Assembly: GCA_002189035.1 (NCBI GenBank)
Contig: NEEC01000085.1
Coordinates: forward strand, 1 to 43,540
Source of the DNA: Utricularia gibba
Lineage: Eukaryota; Streptophyta; Magnoliopsida; Lamiales; Lentibulariaceae
DNA: 43,540 nt
Reading direction: 5' to 3'
Shown here: piece after piece, positions 1 to 9,744 of the stretch
Layout of the letters: every line of letters starts with the position of its first letter
Numbering within the stretch: position 1 is the stretch's first letter
Translations under genes and position numbers: made by a program
Notes under the pieces: model-generated
The model's input: only the letters and a program-made list of their open reading frames with translations
What the model was told of the DNA's origin: nothing
The model's database searches: none

Positions 1-28
1 GCTCCCAACTACAGCACCACCTTAAAAC
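1..28 (+). repeat. Tail of a D monomer (partial, window edge)
   Basis: The first 28 bases match the end of monomer D (gctcccaactacagcacc, then cttaaaac) with one C missing in the caccc run. They show that the array continues to the left of the window. Confidence 0.9.
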
Positions 29-1279
29 GGCAAGCTGTTGCTTGAAAAACCATTTAGGCAGCCGCCGAAAACCCATCGTTGATAAATGCATCACTTATTT
101 TCCGGGCTACAACTGACTATTGGCCTGAGCCCGACCCGACCTCTGGCCCAATCCCGAAACCTCCGAGGGCGCCTTCTCAAATATATAGCAGAGTGTTGAG
201 AAAACCCATTGGGGTTCTCATGACATCCTAACTACATCAAATGCGTTACGATTTTCGTCGAGTGCGACCCGATTGGGCTTAGTAGCCAGACCGAATCTCG
301 GGCCGGACAAAGCTCCCAACGACAGCACCCGACTTTAAATGGCAAGCTGTTTGCTTGAAAAACCATGTGGGCAGCCGCCGACAACCCAACGTTAATAAAT
401 GCATCACTTCTTTTGCCGGGCTACAGCTGACTTTGGGCTCAAGCCCGACCCGAATCCGGCCCGATCTCGGTGACCCACAAAAGCGCCTTGTCAAGTGTAA
501 AGCATGCTGTTGAAAAAACCATTTGGGGTGGTCATGAGATCCTAACTTCAATAAAGGTCACGATTTTCGTCGAATGGGATCGGATTGTGCTGTGAAGTCA
601 GACCGAACCTTGGTCCGGACGAAGTTCCCAACAACAGCACCCGCAAAAAAACGACAACTTTTCCTCGAAAAAAGCATGTAGGCAGCCGCCGAAAACCCAA
701 CGTTAATAAATGCATCACTTTTTTGGCCGGGCTACAAATGACTATGGGCCAGAGCGCGACTCGACCATTTGCTCGATACTAGTGCCAGCCTAGAGCGCCT
801 CCTCAAATATAAATCAGGTTGTTGAGAAAACCATTTGGGGTGCTCATGACATCCTAACTTCAAAAAATGCATCACGATTTTCATCGAGTAGCACCGATTG
901 GGCTCAGGAGCCAGACCGAACCTTGGGCCCTTACAAAGCTGCCAACGACAGCACCCGCCTTAAAATGGCAAGCTATTGCTTGAAAAACCATTCAGGCAGC
1001 CGCCGAAAACCCAACGTTGATAAATGCATCACTTATTTTCCGGGCTACAACTGACTATGGGCCATAGCCCGACCCGACCTCTGGCCCAATCCCGAAACCC
1101 CCCAAGAGCGCCTTCTGAAATATAAAGTAGAGTGTTGAGAAAACCCGTTGGGGTTCTCATGACATCCTAACTAAAGCAAATGCATTACGATTTCGTCGAG
1201 TACGACCCGATTGGGCTTAGTAGCCAGACCGAATCTCGGGCCCTGACAAAGCTCCCAACTACAGCACCCACCTTAAAAC
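29..1279 (+). repeat. HOR unit 1 (A-B-C-D, 1251 bp), older type
   Basis: A 29-340, B 341-652, C 653-966, D 967-1279. States: s1 A, s2 T, s3 A, s4 C6. B has ctgtttgcttg, aaaggtcacg in place of aaaggcatcacg, and accttggtcc with one G lost. C has agtagcaccgatt with two C lost. These states match copies near the right end of the window (units 31 and 33) better than the adjoining unit 2. Confidence 0.93.
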
Positions 1280-3472
1280 GGCAAGCTGTTGCTTGAAAAA
1301 CCATTTAGGCAGCCGCCGAAAACCCATCGTTGATAAATGCATCACTTATTTTCCGGGCTACAACTGACTATTGGCCTGAGCCCGACCCGACCTCTGGCCC
1401 AATCCCGAAACCCTCCGAGGGCGCCTTCTCAAATATATAGCAGAGTGTTGAGAAAACCCATTGGGGTTCTCATGACATCCTAACTACATCAAATGCGTTA
1501 CGATTTTCGTCGAGTGCGACCCGATTGGGCTTAGTAGCCAGACCGAATCTCGGGCCGGACAAAGCTCCCAACGACAGCACCCGACTTTAAATGGCAAGCT
1601 ATTGCTTGACAAACCATGTGGGCAGCCGCCGACAACCCAACGTTAATAAATGCATCACTTCTTTTGCCGGGCTACAGCTGACTTTGGGCTCAAGCCCGAC
1701 CCGAATCCGGCCCGATCTCGGTGACCCACAAAAGCGCCTTGTCAAGTGTAAAGCATGCTGTTGAAAAAACCATTTGGGGTGGTCATGAGATCCTAACTTC
1801 AATAAAGGCATCACGATTTACGTCGAATGGGATCGGATTGTGCTGTGAAGTCAGACCGATCCTTGGGTCCGGACGAAGTTCCCAACAACAGCACCCGCAA
1901 AAAAACGACAACTTTTCCTCGAAAAAAGCATGTAGGCAGCCGCCGAAAACCCAACGTTAATAAATGCATCACTTTTTTGGCCGGGCTACAAATGACTATG
2001 GGCCAGAGCGCGACTCGACCATTTGCTCGATACTAGTGCCAGCCTAGAGCGCCTCCTCAAATATAAATCAGGTTGTTGAGAAAACCATTTGGGGTGCTCA
2101 TGACATCCTAACTTCAAAAAATGCATCACGATTTTCATCGAGTAGCACCCGATTGGGCTCAGGAGCCAGACCGAACCTTGGGCCCTTACAAAGCTGCCAA
2201 CGACAGCACCCGCCTTAAAATGGCAAGCTATTGCTTGAAAAACCATTCAGGCAGCCGCCGAAAACCCAACGTTGATAAATGCATCACTTATTTTCCGGGC
2301 TACAACTGACTATGGCCTGAGCCCGACCCGACCTCTGGCCCAATCCCGAAACCCCCGAGGCGCCTTCTCAAATATATAGCAGAGTGTTGAGAAAACCCAT
2401 TGGGGTTCTCATGACATCCTAACTACATCAAATGCGTTACGATTTTCGTCGAGTGCGACCCGATTGGGCTTAGTAGCCAGACCGAATCTCGGGCCGGACA
2501 AAGCTCCCAACGACAGCACCCGACTTTAAATGGCAAGCTGTTGCTTGACAAACCATGTGGGCAGCCGCCGACAACCCAACGTTAATAAATGCATCACTTC
2601 TTTTGCCGGGCTACAGCTGACTTTGGGCTCAAGCCCGACCCGAATCCGGCCCGATCTCGGTGACCCACAAAAGCGCCTTGTCAAGTGTAAAGCATGCTGT
2701 TGAAAAAACCATTTGGGGTGGTCATGAGATCCTAACTTCAATAAAGGCATCACGATTTACGTCGAATGGGATCGGATTGTGCTGTGAAGTCAGACCGATC
2801 CTTGGGTCCGGACGAAGTTCCCAACAACAGCACCCGCAAAAAAACGACAACTTTTCCTCGAAAAAAGCATGTAGGCAGCCGCCGAAAACCCAACGTTAAT
2901 AAATGCATCACTTTTTTGGCCGGGCTACAAATGACTATGGGCCAGAGCGCGACTCGACCATTTGCTCGATACTAGTGCCAGCCTAGAGCGCCTCCTCAAA
3001 TATAAATCAGGTTGTTGAGAAAACCATTTGGGGTGCTCATGACATCCTAACTTCAAAAAATGCATCACGATTTTCATCGAGTAGCACCCGATTGGGCTCA
3101 GGAGCCAGACCGAACCTTGGGCCCTTACAAAGCTGCCAACGACAGCACCCGCCTTAAAATGGCAAGCTATTGCTTGAAAAACCATTCAGGCAGCCGCCGA
3201 AAACCCAACGTTGATAAATGCATCACTTATTTTCCGGGCTACAACTGACTATGGGCCATAGCCCGACCCGACCTCTGGCCCAATCCCGAAACCCCCAAGA
3301 GCGCCTTCTGAAATATAAAGTAGAGTGTTGAGAAAACCCGTTGGGGTTCTCATGACATCCTAACTAAAGCAAATGCATTACGATTTCGTCGAGTACGACC
3401 CGATTGGGCTTAGTAGCCAGACCGAATCTCGGGCCCTGACAAAGCTCCCAACTACAGCACCCACCTTAAAAC
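1280..3472 (+). repeat. HOR unit 2, expanded: A-B-C-D/A-B-C-D (2193 bp)
   Basis: A 1280-1592, B 1593-1906, C 1907-2221, D/A hybrid 2222-2531, B 2532-2845, C 2846-3160, D 3161-3472. Both B copies have s1 C, s2 A, s3 T; the final D has C5. The length equals one full HOR plus a three-monomer cycle of 939 bp. Confidence 0.94.
2222..2531 (+). repeat. D/A hybrid monomer (310 bp)
   Basis: The left part is D (ggcaagctattgcttg, ccattcaggcagccgccg, cccaacgttgataaatgc, gactatgg). It changes to A at about 2311-2315 (cctgagcccgacc) and continues as A (aaatatatagcag, acatcaaatgcg, gggccggacaaagc). The region acccccgaggcgcc is intermediate. The hybrid replaces a D plus an A and removes one monomer from the cycle. 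Confidence 0.92.
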
Positions 3473-3785
3473 GGCAAGCTGTTGCTTGAAAAACCATTTA
3501 GGCAGCCGCCGAAAACCCATCGTTGATAAATGCATCACTTATTTTCCGGGCTACAACTGACTATTGGCCTGAGCCCGACCCGACCTCTGGCCCAATCCCG
3601 AAACCCTCCGAGGGCGCCTTCTCAAATATATAGCAGAGTGTTGAGAAAACCCATTGGGGTTCTCATGACATCCTAACTACATCAAATGCGTTACGATTTT
3701 CGTCGAGTGCGACCCGATTGGGCTTAGTAGCCAGACCGAATCTCGGGCCGGACAAAGCTCCCAACGACAGCACCCGACTTTAAAT
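3473..3785 (+). repeat. Monomer A (313 bp, reference copy)
   Basis: Monomer A opens with ggcaagctgttgcttg. It is marked by cccatcgttgataaatgc in the alpha half, actattggcctgagcc, the near-palindrome ccctccgaggg, aaatatatagcag, and acatcaaatgcgttacg in the beta half. It ends with cgacagcacccgactttaaat. It is closest to monomer D, sharing long blocks such as cccgacctctggcccaatcc. That similarity explains the D/A hybrids found at two places in the array. Confidence 0.93.
3604..3614 (+). repeat. A-specific inverted repeat (11 nt)
   Basis: The sequence ccctc-c-gaggg is a perfect dyad with a one-base centre. It is found in nearly every A monomer and altered in the D/A hybrids. It could form only a small hairpin, and no function is visible. 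Confidence 0.8.
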
Positions 3786-4099
3786 GGCAAGCTATTGCTT
3801 GACAAACCATGTGGGCAGCCGCCGACAACCCAACGTTAATAAATGCATCACTTCTTTTGCCGGGCTACAGCTGACTTTGGGCTCAAGCCCGACCCGAATC
3901 CGGCCCGATCTCGGTGACCCACAAAAGCGCCTTGTCAAGTGTAAAGCATGCTGTTGAAAAAACCATTTGGGGTGGTCATGAGATCCTAACTTCAATAAAG
4001 GCATCACGATTTACGTCGAATGGGATCGGATTGTGCTGTGAAGTCAGACCGATCCTTGGGTCCGGACGAAGTTCCCAACAACAGCACCCGCAAAAAAAC
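3786..4099 (+). repeat. Monomer B (314 bp, reference copy)
   Basis: Monomer B is recognised by accatgtgggcagccgccga, tttgggctcaagcccgac, ggtgacccacaaaagcgcc, a B-only GCATGC at 3946-3951, and catgagatcc where the others have catgacatcc. It ends in a run of seven A before cgacaac. Its beta-half core is altered (aaaggcatcac instead of aaatgcatcac). It holds three of the four diagnostic variable sites and most indels and rearrangement breakpoints, so it is the least stable monomer in the array. Confidence 0.93.
3879..3890 (+). repeat. B-specific inverted repeat (12 nt)
   Basis: The sequence gggct-ca-agccc has five-base arms and a two-base centre. It is present in all well-preserved B monomers and is followed by cgacccgaatccggcccgat. 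It is a marker for B copies; no function can be claimed. Confidence 0.8.
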
Positions 4100-4414
4100 G
4101 ACAACTTTTCCTCGAAAAAAGCATGTAGGCAGCCGCCGAAAACCCAACGTTAATAAATGCATCACTTTTTTGGCCGGGCTACAAATGACTATGGGCCAGA
4201 GCGCGACTCGACCATTTGCTCGATACTAGTGCCAGCCTAGAGCGCCTCCTCAAATATAAATCAGGTTGTTGAGAAAACCATTTGGGGTGCTCATGACATC
4301 CTAACTTCAAAAAATGCATCACGATTTTCATCGAGTAGCACCCGATTGGGCTCAGGAGCCAGACCGAACCTTGGGCCCTTACAAAGCTGCCAACGACAGC
4401 ACCCGCCTTAAAAT
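4100..4414 (+). repeat. Monomer C (315 bp, reference copy)
   Basis: Monomer C opens with gacaacttttcctcg, which aligns to ggcaagctattgcttg of the other monomers. C-only marks are gagcgcgactcgacc, ttgctcgatactagtgcc (with an ACTAGT at 4225-4230) and gggcccttacaaagctgcc. It is the most constant monomer: apart from the truncated copy at 33000 and damaged 5' ends, nearly every copy reads the same. A minus-strand open frame of 86 codons crossing from D into C is repeated almost verbatim for the same reason. Confidence 0.93.
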
Positions 4415-4571
4415 GGCAAGCTATTGCTTGAAAAACCATTCAGGCAGCCGCCGAAAACCCAACGTTGATAAATGCATCACTTATTTTCCGGGCTACAACT
4501 GACTATGGGCCATAGCCCGACCCGACCTCTGGCCCAATCCCGAAACCCCCAAGAGCGCCTTCTGAAATATA
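4415..4571 (+). repeat. Alpha half-unit (about 157 bp) of a monomer
   Basis: The alpha half carries cttgaaaaaccatt, cagccgccgaaaacccaacg, aaatgcatcacttattttc, and a gggcc...tagcc...gacc block, and ends near a taaag/tataa stretch. The same elements in the same order (ttgagaaaaccatt, ctaacttc, aaatgcatcacgattttc, gggct...tagccagacc, ccttaaaa) appear in the beta half that follows. The dividing line between halves is my approximation; the core-to-core spacing is seen directly. Confidence 0.75.
4503..4515 (+). repeat. D-specific inverted repeat (13 nt)
   Basis: The sequence ctatgg-g-ccatag is a perfect six-base dyad around one G, immediately followed by cccgac. It is present in the D monomers and destroyed in the hybrids at 2222 and 35135. 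It marks true D copies and is the longest perfect dyad I noticed in the unit. Confidence 0.8.
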
Positions 4572-4726
4572 AAGTAGAGTGTTGAGAAAACCCGTTGGGG
4601 TTCTCATGACATCCTAACTAAAGCAAATGCATTACGATTTCGTCGAGTACGACCCGATTGGGCTTAGTAGCCAGACCGAATCTCGGGCCCTGACAAAGCT
4701 CCCAACTACAGCACCCACCTTAAAAC
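4572..4726 (+). repeat. Beta half-unit (about 157 bp) of a monomer
   Basis: The second half of monomer D aligns with the alpha half through the aaatgcat core (4627 against 4472, 155 bp apart), the gacccgattgggct block, and the agaccgaatctcgggccc block, which matches cgacctctggcccaatccc in alpha. Divergence between halves is much greater than between HOR copies. The duplication that made the 313-bp monomer is therefore older than the HOR. Confidence 0.72.
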
Positions 4727-5981
4727 GGCAAGCTGTTGCTTGAAAAACCATTTAGGCAGCCGCCGAAAACCCATCGTTGATAAATGCATCACTTATTTTC
4801 CGGGCTACAACTGACTATTGGCCTGAGCCCGACCCGACCTCTGGCCCAATCCCGAAACCCTCCGAGGGCGCCTTCTCAAATATATAGCAGAGTGTTGAGA
4901 AAACCCATTGGGGTTCTCATGACATCCTAACTACATCAAATGCGTTACGATTTTCGTCGAGTGCGACCCGATTGGGCTTAGTAGCCAGACCGAATCTCGG
5001 GCCGGACAAAGCTCCCAACGACAGCACCCGACTTTAAATGGCAAGCTATTGCTTGACAAACCATGTGGGCAGCCGCCGACAACCCAACGTTAATAAATGC
5101 ATCACTTCTTTTGCCGGGCTACAGCTGACTTTGGGCTCAAGCCCGACCCGAATCCGGCCCGATCTCGGTGACCCACAAAAGCGCCTTGTCAAGTGTAAAG
5201 CATGCTGTTGAAAAAACCATTTGGGGTGGTCATGAGATCCTAACTTCAATAAAGGCATCACGATTTACGTCGAATGGGATCGGATTGTGCTGTGAAGTCA
5301 GACCGATCCTTGGGTCCGGACGAAGTTCCCAACAACAGCACCCGCAAAAAAACGACAACTTTTCCTCGAAAAAAGCATGTAGGCAGCCGCCGAAAACCCA
5401 ACGTTAATAAATGCATCACTTTTTTGGCCGGGCTACAAATGACTATGGGCCAGAGCGCGACTCGACCATTTGCTCGATACTAGTGCCAGCCTAGAGCGCC
5501 TCCTCAAATATAAATCAGGTTGTTGAGAAAACCATTTGGGGTGCTCATGACATCCTAACTTCAAAAAATGCATCACGATTTTCATCGAGTAGCACCCGAT
5601 TGGGCTCAGGAGCCAGACCGAACCTTGGGCCCTTACAAAGCTGCCAACGACAGCACCCGCCTTAAAATGGCAAGCTATTGCTTGAAAAACCATTCAGGCA
5701 GCCGCCGAAAACCCAACGTTGATAAATGCATCACTTATTTTCCGGGCTACAACTGACTATGGGCCATAGCCCGACCCGACCTCTGGCCCAATCCCGAAAC
5801 CCCCCAAGAGCGCCTTCTGAAATATAAAGTAGAGTGTTGAGAAAACCCGTTGGGGTTCTCATGACATCCTAACTAAAGCAAATGCATTACGATTTCGTCG
5901 AGTACGACCCGATTGGGCTTAGTAGCCAGACCGAATCTCGGGCCCTGACAAAGCTCCCAACTACAGCACCCACCTTAAAAC
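4727..5981 (+). repeat. HOR unit 4 (1255 bp)
   Basis: A 4727, B 5040, C 5354, D 5669. States s1 C, s2 A, s3 T, s4 C6. Otherwise as the reference copy. Confidence 0.95.
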
Positions 5982-7236
5982 GGCAAGCTGTTGCTTGAAA
6001 AACCATTTAGGCAGCCGCCGAAAACCCATCGTTGATAAATGCATCACTTATTTTCCGGGCTACAACTGACTATTGGCCTGAGCCCGACCCGACCTCTGGC
6101 CCAATCCCGAAACCCTCCGAGGGCGCCTTCTCAAATATATAGCAGAGTGTTGAGAAAACCCATTGGGGTTCTCATGACATCCTAACTACATCAAATGCGT
6201 TACGATTTTCGTCGAGTGCGACCCGATTGGGCTTAGTAGCCAGACCGAATCTCGGGCCGGACAAAGCTCCCAACGACAGCACCCGACTTTAAATGGCAAG
6301 CTATTGCTTGACAAACCATGTGGGCAGCCGCCGACAACCCAACGTTAATAAATGCATCACTTCTTTTGCCGGGCTACAGCTGACTTTGGGCTCAAGCCCG
6401 ACCCGAATCCGGCCCGATCTCGGTGACCCACAAAAGCGCCTTGTCAAGTGTAAAGCATGCTGTTGAAAAAACCATTTGGGGTGGTCATGAGATCCTAACT
6501 TCAATAAAGGCATCACGATTTACGTCGAATGGGATCGGATTGTGCTGTGAAGTCAGACCGATCCTTGGGTCCGGACGAAGTTCCCAACAACAGCACCCGC
6601 AAAAAAACGACAACTTTTCCTCGAAAAAAGCATGTAGGCAGCCGCCGAAAACCCAACGTTAATAAATGCATCACTTTTTTGGCCGGGCTACAAATGACTA
6701 TGGGCCAGAGCGCGACTCGACCATTTGCTCGATACTAGTGCCAGCCTAGAGCGCCTCCTCAAATATAAATCAGGTTGTTGAGAAAACCATTTGGGGTGCT
6801 CATGACATCCTAACTTCAAAAAATGCATCACGATTTTCATCGAGTAGCACCCGATTGGGCTCAGGAGCCAGACCGAACCTTGGGCCCTTACAAAGCTGCC
6901 AACGACAGCACCCGCCTTAAAATGGCAAGCTATTGCTTGAAAAACCATTCAGGCAGCCGCCGAAAACCCAACGTTGATAAATGCATCACTTATTTTCCGG
7001 GCTACAACTGACTATGGGCCATAGCCCGACCCGACCTCTGGCCCAATCCCGAAACCCCCCAAGAGCGCCTTCTGAAATATAAAGTAGAGTGTTGAGAAAA
7101 CCCGTTGGGGTTCTCATGACATCCTAACTAAAGCAAATGCATTACGATTTCGTCGAGTACGACCCGATTGGGCTTAGTAGCCAGACCGAATCTCGGGCCC
7201 TGACAAAGCTCCCAACTACAGCACCCACCTTAAAAC
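5982..7236 (+). repeat. HOR unit 5 (1255 bp)
   Basis: A 5982, B 6295, C about 6609, D 6924. States s1 C, s2 A, s3 T, s4 C6, identical in these sites to unit 4. Confidence 0.95.
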
Positions 7237-8490
7237 GGCAAGCTGTTGCTTGAAAAACCATTTAGGCAGCCGCCGAAAACCCATCGTTGATAAATGCATC
7301 ACTTATTTTCCGGGCTACAACTGACTATTGGCCTGAGCCCGACCCGACCTCTGGCCCAATCCCGAAACCCTCCGAGGGCGCCTTCTCAAATATATAGCAG
7401 AGTGTTGAGAAAACCCATTGGGGTTCTCATGACATCCTAACTACATCAAATGCGTTACGATTTTCGTCGAGTGCGACCCGATTGGGCTTAGTAGCCAGAC
7501 CGAATCTCGGGCCGGACAAAGCTCCCAACGACAGCACCCGACTTTAAATGGCAAGCTATTGCTTGACAAACCATGTGGGCAGCCGCCGACAACCCAACGT
7601 TAATAAATGCATCACTTCTTTTGCCGGGCTACAGCTGACTTTGGGCTCAAGCCCGACCCGAATCCGGCCCGATCTCGGTGACCCACAAAAGCGCCTTGTC
7701 AAGTGTAAAGCATGCTGTTGAAAAAACCATTTGGGGTGGTCATGAGATCCTAACTTCAATAAAGGCATCACGATTTACGTCGAATGGGATCGGATTGTGC
7801 TGTGAAGTCAGACCGATCCTTGGGTCCGGACGAAGTTCCCAACAACAGCACCCGCAAAAAAACGACAACTTTTCCTCGAAAAAAGCATGTAGGCAGCCGC
7901 CGAAAACCCAACGTTAATAAATGCATCACTTTTTTGGCCGGGCTACAAATGACTATGGGCCAGAGCGCGACTCGACCATTTGCTCGATACTAGTGCCAGC
8001 CTAGAGCGCCTCCTCAAATATAAATCAGGTTGTTGAGAAAACCATTTGGGGTGCTCATGACATCCTAACTTCAAAAAATGCATCACGATTTTCATCGAGT
8101 AGCACCCGATTGGGCTCAGGAGCCAGACCGAACCTTGGGCCCTTACAAAGCTGCCAACGACAGCACCCGCCTTAAAATGGCAAGCTATTGCTTGAAAAAC
8201 CATTCAGGCAGCCGCCGAAAACCCAACGTTGATAAATGCATCACTTATTTTCCGGGCTACAACTGACTATGGGCCATAGCCCGACCCGACCTCTGGCCCA
8301 ATCCCGAAACCCCCAAGAGCGCCTTCTGAAATATAAAGTAGAGTGTTGAGAAAACCCGTTGGGGTTCTCATGACATCCTAACTAAAGCAAATGCATTACG
8401 ATTTCGTCGAGTACGACCCGATTGGGCTTAGTAGCCAGACCGAATCTCGGGCCCTGACAAAGCTCCCAACTACAGCACCCACCTTAAAAC
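7237..8490 (+). repeat. HOR unit 6 (1254 bp)
   Basis: A 7237, B 7550, C about 7864, D 8179. States s1 C, s2 A, s3 T, s4 C5. Confidence 0.95.
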
Positions 8491-9744
8491 GGCAAGCTGT
8501 TGCTTGAAAAACCATTTAGGCAGCCGCCGAAAACCCATCGTTGATAAATGCATCACTTATTTTCCGGGCTACAACTGACTATTGGCCTGAGCCCGACCCG
8601 ACCTCTGGCCCAATCCCGAAACCCTCCGAGGGCGCCTTCTCAAATATATAGCAGAGTGTTGAGAAAACCCATTGGGGTTCTCATGACATCCTAACTACAT
8701 CAAATGCGTTACGATTTTCGTCGAGTGCGACCCGATTGGGCTTAGTAGCCAGACCGAATCTCGGGCCGGACAAAGCTCCCAACGACAGCACCCGACTTTA
8801 AATGGCAAGCTATTGCTTGACAAACCATGTGGGCAGCCGCCGACAACCCAACGTTAATAAATGCATCACTTCTTTTGCCGGGCTACAGCTGACTTTGGGC
8901 TCAAGCCCGACCCGAATCCGGCCCGATCTCGGTGACCCACAAAAGCGCCTTGTCAAGTGTAAAGCATGCTGTTGAAAAAACCATTTGGGGTGGTCATGAG
9001 ATCCTAACTTCAATAAAGGCATCACGATTTACGTCGAATGGGATCGGATTGTGCTGTGAAGTCAGACCGATCCTTGGGTCCGGACGAAGTTCCCAACAAC
9101 AGCACCCGCAAAAAAACGACAACTTTTCCTCGAAAAAAGCATGTAGGCAGCCGCCGAAAACCCAACGTTAATAAATGCATCACTTTTTTGGCCGGGCTAC
9201 AAATGACTATGGGCCAGAGCGCGACTCGACCATTTGCTCGATACTAGTGCCAGCCTAGAGCGCCTCCTCAAATATAAATCAGGTTGTTGAGAAAACCATT
9301 TGGGGTGCTCATGACATCCTAACTTCAAAAAATGCATCACGATTTTCATCGAGTAGCACCCGATTGGGCTCAGGAGCCAGACCGAACCTTGGGCCCTTAC
9401 AAAGCTGCCAACGACAGCACCCGCCTTAAAATGGCAAGCTATTGCTTGAAAAACCATTCAGGCAGCCGCCGAAAACCCAACGTTGATAAATGCATCACTT
9501 ATTTTCCGGGCTACAACTGACTATGGGCCATAGCCCGACCCGACCTCTGGCCCAATCCCGAAACCCCCAAGAGCGCCTTCTGAAATATAAAGTAGAGTGT
9601 TGAGAAAACCCGTTGGGGTTCTCATGACATCCTAACTAAAGCAAATGCATTACGATTTCGTCGAGTACGACCCGATTGGGCTTAGTAGCCAGACCGAATC
9701 TCGGGCCCTGACAAAGCTCCCAACTACAGCACCCACCTTAAAAC
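8491..9744 (+). repeat. HOR unit 7 (1254 bp)
   Basis: A 8491, B 8804, C about 9118, D 9433. States s1 C, s2 A, s3 T, s4 C5. Confidence 0.95.

Larger units (their letters stand above)
3473..4726 (+). repeat. HOR unit 3, used as reference A-B-C-D copy (1254 bp)
   Basis: A clean copy with no indel against the majority: A 313, B 314, C 315 and D 312 bp. Diagnostic states are s1 C, s2 A, s3 T, s4 C5. The core motif falls at 3530, 3686, 3843, 3999, 4157, 4314, 4472 and 4627, and the next copy starts the cycle again at 4784. The spacings are 155-158 bp, so the unit is also an octamer of a basic unit of about 157 bp. Confidence 0.95.
4415..4726 (+). repeat. Monomer D (312 bp, reference copy)
   Basis: Monomer D opens with ggcaagctattgcttg. 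It carries ccattcaggcagccgccg, the D-only near-palindrome ctatgggccatag, cccgaaac followed by a run of 5 or 6 C, aaatataaagtagag, gagaaaacccgttgggg, and aagcaaatgcattacg in the beta half. It ends with cagcacccaccttaaaac. The C-run length is the only common difference among D copies and sets the HOR at 1254 or 1255 bp. Confidence 0.93.

Noticed and set aside
2925-3185. Minus-strand frame of 86 codons conserved almost verbatim in some 30 copies, as a conserved small protein
   Set aside because: The DNA of C and the start of D is identical between copies, so the frame is conserved passively. There are no synonymous-only changes that would show selection, and the composition is not protein-like.
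3600-3614. Telomere repeat (aaaccct) in monomer A
   Set aside because: It is a single aaaccct within gaaaccctccgaggg, once per HOR, and never in tandem. It is chance or at most a relic.
3473-4726. CENP-B box (nTTCGnnnnAnnCGGGn)
   Set aside because: The best candidate, ttcgtcgagtgcgaccc in the beta half, fails at the fixed A and in the CGGG block. I found no full match in either orientation of the reference unit.
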